From NCBI GenBank assembly GCA_910589035.1, contig CAJUSI010000009.1, positions 62,001 through 126,000 on the forward strand: a stretch of 64,000 nt of DNA. The letters are read 5' to 3'. A program made the translations under genes and the position numbers. Under the pieces are notes generated by a model that did not search any database, was not told the DNA's origin, and was given only the letters and a program-made list of their open reading frames with translations. Source of the stretch: an uncultured Acetatifactor sp. Its GTDB lineage: Bacteria; Bacillota; Clostridia; Lachnospirales; Lachnospiraceae. Below are positions 44,433 to 52,177 of this stretch, one piece after another (the stretch's first letter is position 1; every line of letters starts with the position of its first letter).

Positions 44433-44957
44433 TTGGAAAAAGGGTTTTTGCTGTATATGATCGGCAGAAGCGGCAGCGGTAAATCAACGATTGCTGAGGC
44501 GCTGGAACATGAATTTAAAAAGAACGAAACATTTAAAGTGCAGGTGATAGATGGGGATGTGATAAGGAAAGAGCTGGGGGATCTTTTTGGATATACCTTT
44601 GAAGAAAGGATGAAAAATAACCAGGTTGTCCGGGTAATTGTACAATACTTAATCAATAATGGGATCAATGTAGTATTGTCTCAGGTTGGAGCATATCAGG
44701 CAATGCGTGACAAAATGCGCGAACAATTCGGGAAACAATACATAGAGATATATGTCAAATGCGCCACGGAGGAGTGTAAACGAAGGGATGTAAAAGGATA
44801 TTATAAAGCAAAGATGGAAAACCTCAACGGCATCACGGATCCGTTTGAAGAGCCTTTGAACAGCGACCTGGTAATTGACACAGAGTCACTGAATGTCAGC
44901 AGTGCTGTGGAAGAGATTATAATTTATTTAAATGAAAAGAAAAATATAAAAGTATAA
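44433..44957 (+). CDS. APS-kinase-like P-loop kinase, candidate cytidine diphosphoramidate kinase (Cj1415-like)
   Basis: 174 residues. Walker A GRSGSGKST at 11-19, then VIDGDVIRKELGD (38-50), the APS-kinase DGD motif, and YVKCATEECKRRD. No sulfate-activation genes (CysD/N, Sat) are near, so adenylylsulfate is an unlikely substrate. In C. jejuni an APS-kinase homologue, Cj1415, phosphorylates the ribose 3'-OH of cytidine diphosphoramidate. Starts with TTG at 44433 after GGGAGGT, 12 bases after the dikinase stop. AT-rich compared with the preceding gene. Confidence 0.8.
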   Translation: MEKGFLLYMIGRSGSGKSTIAEALEHEFKKNETFKVQVIDGDVIRKELGDLFGYTFEERMKNNQVVRVIVQYLINNGINVVLSQVGAYQAMRDKMREQFGKQYIEIYVKCATEECKRRDVKGYYKAKMENLNGITDPFEEPLNSDLVIDTESLNVSSAVEEIIIYLNEKKNIKV

Positions 44958-45016
44958 CAGGGACTGCTGCTGAAGCATTCAGGTATTGCTTTGATGAAAA
45001 ACAGACACGGTGGGAG

Positions 45017-45613
45017 GTGCGGTATACTGATATGCATGGAAATACAAAATATAATTACATCACAGATAATAATTTAGTTCACAGGCAGAATTATATGTAC
45101 AGTCAATTTTGCGGCAGGGATTTTTTGGATGAGTATGTTTTTGAGAGAAAAAAATATATTATATCAGATGGCGAAGAAGGGACAGACGAATGTCTGGAAA
45201 GCGAAACAGAGTTATATACGAGAATAAATAAAATGAAACAGGAAATTTTGAACAATGCCAATAAAAAAAGTATCTTTGATCAATTGAATAAATTAGTACA
45301 AAGCTTCGAAGTCAGAAAACGATTATACTCTAACATGAATGCAAACTGGGTTCCGGAAGATAAAAACGGTTATTATGAAGACTACGAAAGCTATCTTGTG
45401 TTTGCAGAAACCTTGAATGCAGCTTACTCACATACAAAAAACCTGAAATATTTAAATTGTCTTTTAAAGCTGAATGACACACTGATTTCAATAAGGACGT
45501 CATTAAACCACTATCAGTGTGTTAGAATGTCTGATAGTATAAAAAACGAGTTATTATATGTATTCGAGTTATCTGCGGGACTGGGAGTTGCTATGGGAGG
45601 AATGGAAAATTGA
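45017..45613 (+). CDS. conserved-looking hypothetical protein inside the phosphoramidate module
   Basis: 198 residues, unrecognised. It is mostly helical and polar, rich in Asn, Tyr and Lys, with no membrane segment, signal peptide, P-loop or Cys cluster. Begins at GTG 45017 (GGGAGG overlaps closely) or at ATG 45032. Its TGA overlaps the start of the formyltransferase-like gene, so the two are coupled. It may be a partner of that enzyme. Confidence 0.55.
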   Translation: MRYTDMHGNTKYNYITDNNLVHRQNYMYSQFCGRDFLDEYVFERKKYIISDGEEGTDECLESETELYTRINKMKQEILNNANKKSIFDQLNKLVQSFEVRKRLYSNMNANWVPEDKNGYYEDYESYLVFAETLNAAYSHTKNLKYLNCLLKLNDTLISIRTSLNHYQCVRMSDSIKNELLYVFELSAGLGVAMGGMEN

Positions 45614-46326
45614 TATTGGATGATTTTATTTTTTTGGCAGGAAACACGACTCGATCCAAAGCATATCTTCAGCTGCTTGTAAAAGAAGAATGGTATCCTT
45701 CTCTGAGTATAATCTTTGTGGAGGATAAAGAAAAAACAATGAGAGAAGAGGAAGGCTGGGATTTGCAGGATCAAAGCGTATATTTTAATGAAAAAGAGCC
45801 GATTATAATAACCTTAAAGAGAAAGCAGTTGAATTACATAATTGTTGAAGAAAAAGATATAAATTCGAACACTATCCTGCAGATATTGCGAAACCTTGAT
45901 CAGCAGTATATCATTTATTCCGGGTATGGAGGGGCAATTTTAAAACGGGAATTGTTTGGAATTCAGAAAAAATTTATTCATGTACATGCTGGGAAACTTC
46001 CACAATATCGTGGAAGCACCACCGCATACTATAGCATAATACGGGAAAGGCGTATAAGTGCTACGGCTATTTTTTTAAGTGAAAAAATCGATGAGGGCAA
46101 TGTGATAGTATCTGATGATTTTGCGCTGCCCAATGACGGCACCAATATTGATTATGTTTATGAGCCATACATAAGAGCCACTGTTTTAATTCAGGCGATA
46201 AAGAAGTACTATGAATGCGGTAAAAAATTTGAGACAGTCTCACAGACAGAAGACAATGCGGAAACATACTATATCATTCACCCTGTCTTAAAGCATCTTG
46301 CGCTTATGAGTCTTGGAACGGATTAA
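45610..46326 (+). CDS. formyltransferase-fold protein with altered catalytic motif
   Basis: 238 residues, TTG start overlapping the upstream stop. The N-terminal half has strands of the formyltransferase fold, and FIHVHAGKLPQYRGSTTAYYSI (123-144, in two parts) matches the core motif NxHxSxLPxxxG, with EKIDEGNVI supplying the late Asp (161). The catalytic Asn of the family is replaced by His124, while His126 and Asp161 are kept. It may formylate an amino group or have a changed chemistry. Sugar N-formyltransferases are common in surface glycan clusters. Confidence 0.75.
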   Translation: MILDDFIFLAGNTTRSKAYLQLLVKEEWYPSLSIIFVEDKEKTMREEEGWDLQDQSVYFNEKEPIIITLKRKQLNYIIVEEKDINSNTILQILRNLDQQYIIYSGYGGAILKRELFGIQKKFIHVHAGKLPQYRGSTTAYYSIIRERRISATAIFLSEKIDEGNVIVSDDFALPNDGTNIDYVYEPYIRATVLIQAIKKYYECGKKFETVSQTEDNAETYYIIHPVLKHLALMSLGTD

Positions 46327-46350
46327 AATATTGGAGTGGAGAACTGCCTT

Positions 46351-46968
46351 ATGAAAGAAGAAATGAGAAGATCCAAAAAAATTTTTTACACCCAGAGAGT
46401 CGAAATCGTAGAAAGCTATCATGAGAGAAGGGATTGCGCGGATCAGAATATTCCACGGCTGCTGCAGGCGTGCGGTTATCTGCCCTTTCCCATTCCGAAC
46501 GTGATAGATGACATCGCCGCCTATCTGGAGGCCGGCAGACCGGACGGAATATTGTTAACCGGAGGGAACAGCCTGATATGCTATGGGGGAAATGCGGCGG
46601 AGCGCGACAGGACGGATGCGCATGTATTGCAGTGGGCAATCGAAAAACGAATTCCGGTATATGGATTTTGCAGAGGAATGCAGTCGATCCTGGACTTTTT
46701 TGGCGTAAAACTGAGACAGGTAGAAAACCATGTCGCCCTGAGACACAATGTATCAGGGGAATGGGGTACCCGAAATGTCAACAGCTATCACAATCAGGCG
46801 GCGCTGCAGGTGTGCCCGGAATTGATTGTGACAGCCGTCAGCGAAGACCGGGTGATAGAAGCTTTGCGACATAAGGAATATCCCATTGAGGCAACTATGT
46901 GGCATCCGGAGCGGGAGCAGCCATTTGCGAAAGAAGATATCCGGCGGCTACAGGAATTATTCGGATGA
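46351..46968 (+). CDS. class I glutamine amidotransferase-like hydrolase, candidate CDP-L-glutamine hydrolase (Cj1417-like)
   Basis: 205 residues with the catalytic Cys in YGFCRGMQ (Cys107) and the His/Glu pair in MWHPERE (His185, Glu187), plus DGILLTGGNS for the oxyanion region. It is a stand-alone glutaminase-type domain of the PuuD/gamma-glutamyl hydrolase group, with no synthetase partner. In C. jejuni, Cj1417 of this family splits glutamate from CDP-L-glutamine to give cytidine diphosphoramidate. ATG 46351 has GGAG at good spacing; a GTG at 46336 is possible. Confidence 0.83.
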   Translation: MKEEMRRSKKIFYTQRVEIVESYHERRDCADQNIPRLLQACGYLPFPIPNVIDDIAAYLEAGRPDGILLTGGNSLICYGGNAAERDRTDAHVLQWAIEKRIPVYGFCRGMQSILDFFGVKLRQVENHVALRHNVSGEWGTRNVNSYHNQAALQVCPELIVTAVSEDRVIEALRHKEYPIEATMWHPEREQPFAKEDIRRLQELFG

Positions 46969-47078
46969 GAAAGTTTTCAATGATAAAATTTTGAGGTTAT
47001 AAAGTTATCAATAATAAAGTTTTCACTGAGAAGGCTTTACCAATAAGACCAATGACATACAGGGAGAGGAGCGAAATC
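46969..47078 (+). repeat. AT-rich imperfect repeats between hydrolase and cytidylyltransferase genes
   Basis: About 90 bases hold several copies of a motif near AAAGTTTTCA or AAAGTTATCA with GATAAAAT/AATAATAA spacers (46972-47050). No convincing promoter or stem is visible apart from a GGAGAGGAG site before 47079. Confidence 0.4.
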
Positions 47079-47864
47079 ATGAAAGTAATCATTTTGGCGG
47101 CAGGACAGGGAACGAGACTGAGGCCTCTAACGGACCATCAGCCCAAGTGCATGGTGGAAATCGGTCACAAAAGCATTATAGACAGGCAAATTGAAGTGAT
47201 GAAGGCCTGCGGAATAAAGGAAGAAGACATTTACATTGTGGGCGGATATCGCTCTGATGTTCTGGCGGAACATTTTAGAGACACCGGGATCCGGATCATT
47301 CACAACCAGGAATATGAAACCACTAATATGGTCTGTTCCCTGATGTGCGCCAGGAGCCAGATAGAGAGTTCGGACGATGTACTGGTATCATATGGGGATA
47401 TTGTCTACAGCGAGGTTGTCCTGAACGAAATTTTGAGAAGCGGGAAGGCGATTTCCGTCACTGTGGACGACGGATGGTATGGATATTGGAGCGCACGCAT
47501 GGAGAATCCGCTGGAGGATGCAGAGACCCTGGTGATAGACCGGGAAGGCTGTCTGGAAGAAATAGGACAGAAGACAGATGATATCAGCCGAATTCAGGCG
47601 CAATATATCGGCCTTATGAGATTTAGAAATACAGGTGTGGCGGATTTGCTGAAATACTGCGCTCTGGCCGAGAAAAAGAGCGCAGACGGAGAAAGACTCT
47701 GGAGAACAGAAAGACCCTACCGGAAAATGTACATGACAGATTTGCTGCAGGGGATGATCGACGAAGGAGTCAGGCTGTCGGCAGTGCATATTGACAGAGG
47801 ATGGTTTGAGGTGGATTGTGCAGAAGATCTGAAAGTGGCGGAGAAGTGTGCAAAGATTTGCTAA
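47079..47864 (+). CDS. LicC-like nucleotidyltransferase, candidate CTP:phosphoglutamine cytidylyltransferase (Cj1416-like)
   Basis: 261 residues: VIILAAGQGTRLRPLTDHQPKCMVEIG (3-29, in parts), the metal-binding SYGDIVYSE and a final FEVDCAEDLKVAEK. The acceptor-loop sequence YETTNMVCSLMCAR differs from the NSIASLWFAR type at 12305 and 24362, so it likely has another substrate. It follows the amidotransferase-like gene, as expected for the pair Cj1416/Cj1417, where it would join CTP and phosphoglutamine to CDP-L-glutamine. ATG 47079 is preceded by GGAGAGGAG. Confidence 0.78.
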   Translation: MKVIILAAGQGTRLRPLTDHQPKCMVEIGHKSIIDRQIEVMKACGIKEEDIYIVGGYRSDVLAEHFRDTGIRIIHNQEYETTNMVCSLMCARSQIESSDDVLVSYGDIVYSEVVLNEILRSGKAISVTVDDGWYGYWSARMENPLEDAETLVIDREGCLEEIGQKTDDISRIQAQYIGLMRFRNTGVADLLKYCALAEKKSADGERLWRTERPYRKMYMTDLLQGMIDEGVRLSAVHIDRGWFEVDCAEDLKVAEKCAKIC

Positions 47865-48104
47865 GCGGCCTGCCGAATTTCATTCGGCATAGTACACCAC
47901 CTAAGAAAATCTAAATTGTACACAAAAGAATGTTAAATGAACTTGCTTACTTTGAACAGGTATTCTTCTCACGGATTGTATATGCCACTGAAGAAATTGT
48001 ATGGCGCAGGGAAGTGTTCGGACTTGCGTCATTTCACTTACCGCCCTGGCCGTGCTGGCAGACGGAGAAGCGTGAAGGCGGAAGAAGAAATGAAGGAGTG
48101 ACCC
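47865..48104. other. 240-base junction with stem-loop and sharp change to AT-rich DNA
   Basis: A perfect stem TGCCGAAT (47871-47878) / ATTCGGCA (47882-47889) with a 3-base loop directly follows the cytidylyltransferase gene, without a T-run. Two GTACAC copies (about 47892 and 47919) lie beyond it. A 62-codon frame at 47930-48118 has no recognisable features and no good ribosome site. GGAGTGACCC precedes the next ATG. The stretch reads as a module boundary. Confidence 0.45.
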
Positions 48105-49979
48105 ATGGCGGATTATAACAGGAAATTGAACAAACTTATAAAAAAAGCTTGTTTGAGAGAGAAGAATAAGGGATTTTTGAAAACAAGCGTTATGATTGAT
48201 AAGTATTTACAGGACTTGTTCGCTTATTACCGGAAAAGAGGGTATGAAATTAAAGCTGTGGTTGGAATGCGGGAGGCAACAAAAATGTTTTATGAGATGC
48301 TTCCGGATTTCCCTGTATCTTTAACACCATATGACAGGGAAGGGGTGGTGGATTGGCACAGCTTTAACAAAGGGGACGCCATTTTAGTTATAGGTTCATT
48401 TTATTCCTCAAGAGATGTCGAGAGAAGATTTTGGAATAAAAATCTGAATTGCATGATACTGAACTTGTATGATTATTTCTACTTTAGAGGATGTGAAGTC
48501 AACACTGATTTTTGGGAATATCGGCGGGACCGTAAAATGAAAAAGGACGCCTATCTCAAGCATTATTATCTTCAATATGGAAAGTTGTATAGAGCCTTAA
48601 ACGGGTTTTCAATGTCGGATAAATTTGCATATAATGGGATATGGGCAAGAACGTATTGCCTGTGTAGAGTCTGTGAATATCTGTCGGATACTTCAGAGAT
48701 GAAAGCAGTTTATATGCGAAGATTTATTTATGAGTGTGTCAAAGGCAGGGACTACATTACTTCAGAAAAATTTATCAGAAAATATATTGAGTTGGGGTTT
48801 GACGATGAAGAAAGATACGCCTGTTTCTTGATGGAATGGCAGACCATGCTGGAAGAAATAAGAAAGAAAATATGTGAAAGAGACAAAAGGGATTTAATTA
48901 TAAACTGGATTGATGCGTTCTCAAGAGAGAGAATGGAGAACTGCAATTACCTGAAAAGAATGGCAGGTGAAAATACTGATTTAAAAAAAGCTTATACGGT
49001 ATTGCCATGGACTACATGGAGCATGAAAACCATATTTATGGGAAAGAAGCCACTGGAAGACAAATTATTCCATTATGGGAAGATTACGCTTAATAATTCT
49101 ATTTTGCTGCAGGAAATTAAAAAAAGGAAGTATATTTTTCGGTACATAGGCCCAAGAATGCTTCAGAAAAAATTGTTTTCTCGCCGATATAATGGAAGCA
49201 GAGAAATGATGGAATCAGAGATCTCATCAACTTATTATTATTGGAAAATGCTTTGCCTGCTGGCAACAAAAAAAAGATCATTGTGTTTATTGGTACACGA
49301 AGTATTTTCAACGCATCCCCCATATTTTTCTCCTGAGCTGAAGTATTGTGAACTTGGAAACGGAGAAAATGTGGGGGAAGACCAAAAGAAGATATCCTGC
49401 CAATATTTTGATAGGCAGATAGAATGGTTTGGAGGTTTTCTGAACGACAATATCTGTCAGATATATATGGGAGATCATGGAGATACATATTCTGTGCCGA
49501 ATTATGACTATTTGAACAAGAGAACTAATATTATGTTCATAGTAAAAAATGCAACACGAACAATTACGGAAACAGCCAGGTTTTTCTCACTGGAAAATAT
49601 GGGTAAGATGATCGGATATATTATGGATTGGTCAGACATATCAGAGGAAATGCTATGCTCAGATTACACTGTGGTGGAAAATTTTGACCGTTATGACAAG
49701 GGAAGAATCGATAGACTGTTGAATGAGCAAAAAGATAAATATTCGAACTATAGAAACTGGATGCAATTTCGCGCCATTCGCACTGAGACTGATTTACTGG
49801 TGCGATATGCAAATGGGCAGGACTGGTATTTTTTATTGCCGGACGAAGAGACAAATCACATAACTAATGCAGAATATCAGGAACGAATTCGAGAATTGCG
49901 TGATAAATTAGGAGAGGGATTTGTGAATATATGGGAGGAAGATTTTTTCGTGCAAAGCAGGAGACTATACCAGAAATAG
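48105..49979 (+). CDS. large cytosolic protein with alkaline-phosphatase-superfamily C-terminal half
   Basis: 624 residues. The first 110 contain Rossmann-like strands (YEIKAVVGMREATKMF, GDAILVIGSFYSSRD). The later part has YTVLPWTTWSMKTIFMGK (about 303-320), where a Thr fits the superfamily nucleophile position, and QIYMGDHGDTYSVPNY (about 454-469) with the late metal ligands. No signal peptide or membrane segment. Clearly AT-rich. It directly follows the phosphoramidate-type genes, so it is a candidate for the transferase that uses the activated phosphoramidate, but no direct motif proves this. Confidence 0.55.
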   Translation: MADYNRKLNKLIKKACLREKNKGFLKTSVMIDKYLQDLFAYYRKRGYEIKAVVGMREATKMFYEMLPDFPVSLTPYDREGVVDWHSFNKGDAILVIGSFYSSRDVERRFWNKNLNCMILNLYDYFYFRGCEVNTDFWEYRRDRKMKKDAYLKHYYLQYGKLYRALNGFSMSDKFAYNGIWARTYCLCRVCEYLSDTSEMKAVYMRRFIYECVKGRDYITSEKFIRKYIELGFDDEERYACFLMEWQTMLEEIRKKICERDKRDLIINWIDAFSRERMENCNYLKRMAGENTDLKKAYTVLPWTTWSMKTIFMGKKPLEDKLFHYGKITLNNSILLQEIKKRKYIFRYIGPRMLQKKLFSRRYNGSREMMESEISSTYYYWKMLCLLATKKRSLCLLVHEVFSTHPPYFSPELKYCELGNGENVGEDQKKISCQYFDRQIEWFGGFLNDNICQIYMGDHGDTYSVPNYDYLNKRTNIMFIVKNATRTITETARFFSLENMGKMIGYIMDWSDISEEMLCSDYTVVENFDRYDKGRIDRLLNEQKDKYSNYRNWMQFRAIRTETDLLVRYANGQDWYFLLPDEETNHITNAEYQERIRELRDKLGEGFVNIWEEDFFVQSRRLYQK

Positions 49980-50118
49980 AGAAGAGAGCAGACTTACTTC
50001 TGGATGCGATATAACGGATTCTAAAAAGAAAGCATGAGCGGCAGGAAGGCAGAGGATATGAATTTACATGACAGGAAGGAAAAAGTGTAAACTGTTCTGT
50101 TGAAGAGGAGAATAGAAT

Positions 50119-52164
50119 ATGTACATGACAGTGGAAAAGAATGTAAAAAAAGTGCAGCGAACGGAAGTGTCTTTTTCTATTCTGAAGGAATTTTGGAAGA
50201 AAAGAGAAAACAGAGCAGTGATTTTGTTGATATATAATCAGATGAAATTGTCAACTCTGCTATCATACACAGATTTTTTATCAATCAAAGACGAAGGCGT
50301 ATTACAATTTTATCTGAGATATGTTCAGAATAACAAGATATGGGGCGACTGTGACGCGGCGGAGATCTCCGAAGCCTTGGAAATGCACCCGTTTCTTACA
50401 TATTTGATTATGTGTGAAAGCAGTGCAGATAAGGGGGGATATTACTTTGCATACCAAAAGCTGGAAGCGGAAATTGATGTATATGTCAAAAAGTGCAAGG
50501 AATGCTTAGAAGACAAAAACATTACTGTATTTCGTGTAAATATTCCAATGATACAGGAGATTGAGCCGGATAAGGGAACAAATAGTTCCCTGAGTTATGT
50601 AATGTATAGTAGATTGCTGCCGGCAAAAGAATTCAGGCTTCCGGAAAACATAGATAAAATAACAAATTTTCCGTACAGTGAATTGAAAACGTTTCGGTCA
50701 ATGTGGTTCCAGAGATTGGGCAGGGGAAGCAGAAAAATTTATTTGGTCGGCCCCTGTATTGTGGCAGGAACCGAAAATCCGCCAGGAGAAAGATTGGGCG
50801 ATATTTTATATCAAAAGATGCAGGACTTGGGATTATTCGACGATTGTGAAATTGAATTTGTCCCTCTGCAGATGGATGAGTCCATGAAACTGTACAATAT
50901 CCTGGAATATGATATTTCAAGTAAGGATCTTGTAATTTTTATTCATTACAACTTGTATGAGTATGAAATAGACATGACATCGCTTTATAATTCGTGGAAC
51001 GGTGAGAAATGGCTGTACCAGGACAAGCCGATTCATACCACGGTTACCGGAAACGAACAGATAGCAGATGTCTTAATAGAAAAGATTATCGGACCTTTCC
51101 ATGCGGCGCTGCCTGTAAACGAAATCAATATGTGGAAGGGGGAGCCACAGTTTGCTCCGACATTTGAGTTTGAAATCAGAAAATATGTCGAGAAGATACA
51201 GACTATGAGGGAGCTTCCACAGGGAAGCTCTGTTGGATCCATTGTCATGAACTGTAATCCTTTTACGAACGGACATCGCTATTTAATTGAGTATGCGGCA
51301 AAACAGGTGGATTACCTGTATATTTTTGCTGTTGAGGAGGATATGTCGGTAATCCCTTTTTGCGATCGTTATGTTTTGATTAGAGAAGGTACCAGAGATA
51401 TACCGAATATCATATTGGTGCCAAGTGGGAAGTTTATTATATCCAGAGTGACATTTTATTCCTATTTTCAAAAGGACATGTATGCGGATAATATTAACTC
51501 AGAGGAGGACGTATATATTTTTGCAAGATATATTGCCAAGAATTTAGGCATAACAAAACGCTTTGTGGGGGAAGAACCCACAGATATGGTAACAAATAGT
51601 TATAACCAGAAAATGAAGGAAGTTCTCCCGAAATACGGAATAGAACTTATTGAGATACCGCGAAAAAGGGTGGAGAACGGAAAAATTATCAGTGCTTCGA
51701 CGGTTCGCTCTTTACTCTTTGAGGAACAATGGAGTGAAATCAGCAGATTTGTCCCTCCAGCTACTCTGGAATATCTGAAAAATAACAGATCGGAAATAAA
51801 GAGGAGGTATGAGAGAAAAAAGCGGTCGGCTGATGTTCGAGAAGGGAATTTTTCTGGGCTGGTTAATCATATTTGCAGTGAAGAAAAAGTTGTCATATAT
51901 ACAATAGGGGAAGATACAAATTCCCTTCTTCGGAAAATTCCGAGAAATATAGAGGACAGATTGGTATTTGCAGATAAAACAGCCGGAAGTAAAAATATTG
52001 TCTTTCGAGGAAAACAGGTTATAGCTCCGGAGGAGCTTTTAACCACATATAAAGAGTATACCGTAATTGTCTCTTCTGTAAAATTTGGACCTGATATTTA
52101 TCGACAGTTTTTACAGATGGGGATGGATATGTCTCGCTGTATTTTTAACACGAGAGTGATATGA
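50119..52164 (+). CDS. CitC-like nucleotidyltransferase multidomain protein with C-terminal Rossmann module
   Basis: 681 residues in about four parts: an unrecognised helical N-terminus (1-180); an SGNH-like stretch starting IYLVGPCIVAGTENPP (about 210-225); a HIGH-type nucleotidyltransferase (about 375-560) with IVMNCNPFTNGHRYLIEYAA and ISASTVRSLLFEEQW, closely patterned on citrate-lyase ligase CitC; and the island's Rossmann-like module (KVVIYTIGEDTNSLL, residues about 590-681). No citrate lyase genes are present. It probably activates a carboxylate or phosphate with ATP or CTP for the glycan. ATG 50119 follows GAGGAG. Confidence 0.68.
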   Translation: MYMTVEKNVKKVQRTEVSFSILKEFWKKRENRAVILLIYNQMKLSTLLSYTDFLSIKDEGVLQFYLRYVQNNKIWGDCDAAEISEALEMHPFLTYLIMCESSADKGGYYFAYQKLEAEIDVYVKKCKECLEDKNITVFRVNIPMIQEIEPDKGTNSSLSYVMYSRLLPAKEFRLPENIDKITNFPYSELKTFRSMWFQRLGRGSRKIYLVGPCIVAGTENPPGERLGDILYQKMQDLGLFDDCEIEFVPLQMDESMKLYNILEYDISSKDLVIFIHYNLYEYEIDMTSLYNSWNGEKWLYQDKPIHTTVTGNEQIADVLIEKIIGPFHAALPVNEINMWKGEPQFAPTFEFEIRKYVEKIQTMRELPQGSSVGSIVMNCNPFTNGHRYLIEYAAKQVDYLYIFAVEEDMSVIPFCDRYVLIREGTRDIPNIILVPSGKFIISRVTFYSYFQKDMYADNINSEEDVYIFARYIAKNLGITKRFVGEEPTDMVTNSYNQKMKEVLPKYGIELIEIPRKRVENGKIISASTVRSLLFEEQWSEISRFVPPATLEYLKNNRSEIKRRYERKKRSADVREGNFSGLVNHICSEEKVVIYTIGEDTNSLLRKIPRNIEDRLVFADKTAGSKNIVFRGKQVIAPEELLTTYKEYTVIVSSVKFGPDIYRQFLQMGMDMSRCIFNTRVI

Positions 52165-52177
52165 TGGAGGCATGGGG

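Noticed and set aside
44433..44957. Adenylylsulfate kinase for sulfation
   Set aside because: No ATP sulfurylase, PAPS-related gene or sulfotransferase is present; the neighbouring dikinase and amidotransferase-like genes fit a Cj1415-like role better.
47930..48118. 62-codon frame in the gap before 48105
   Set aside because: No ribosome binding site, no homology-like features, overlaps the next start; treated as non-coding.
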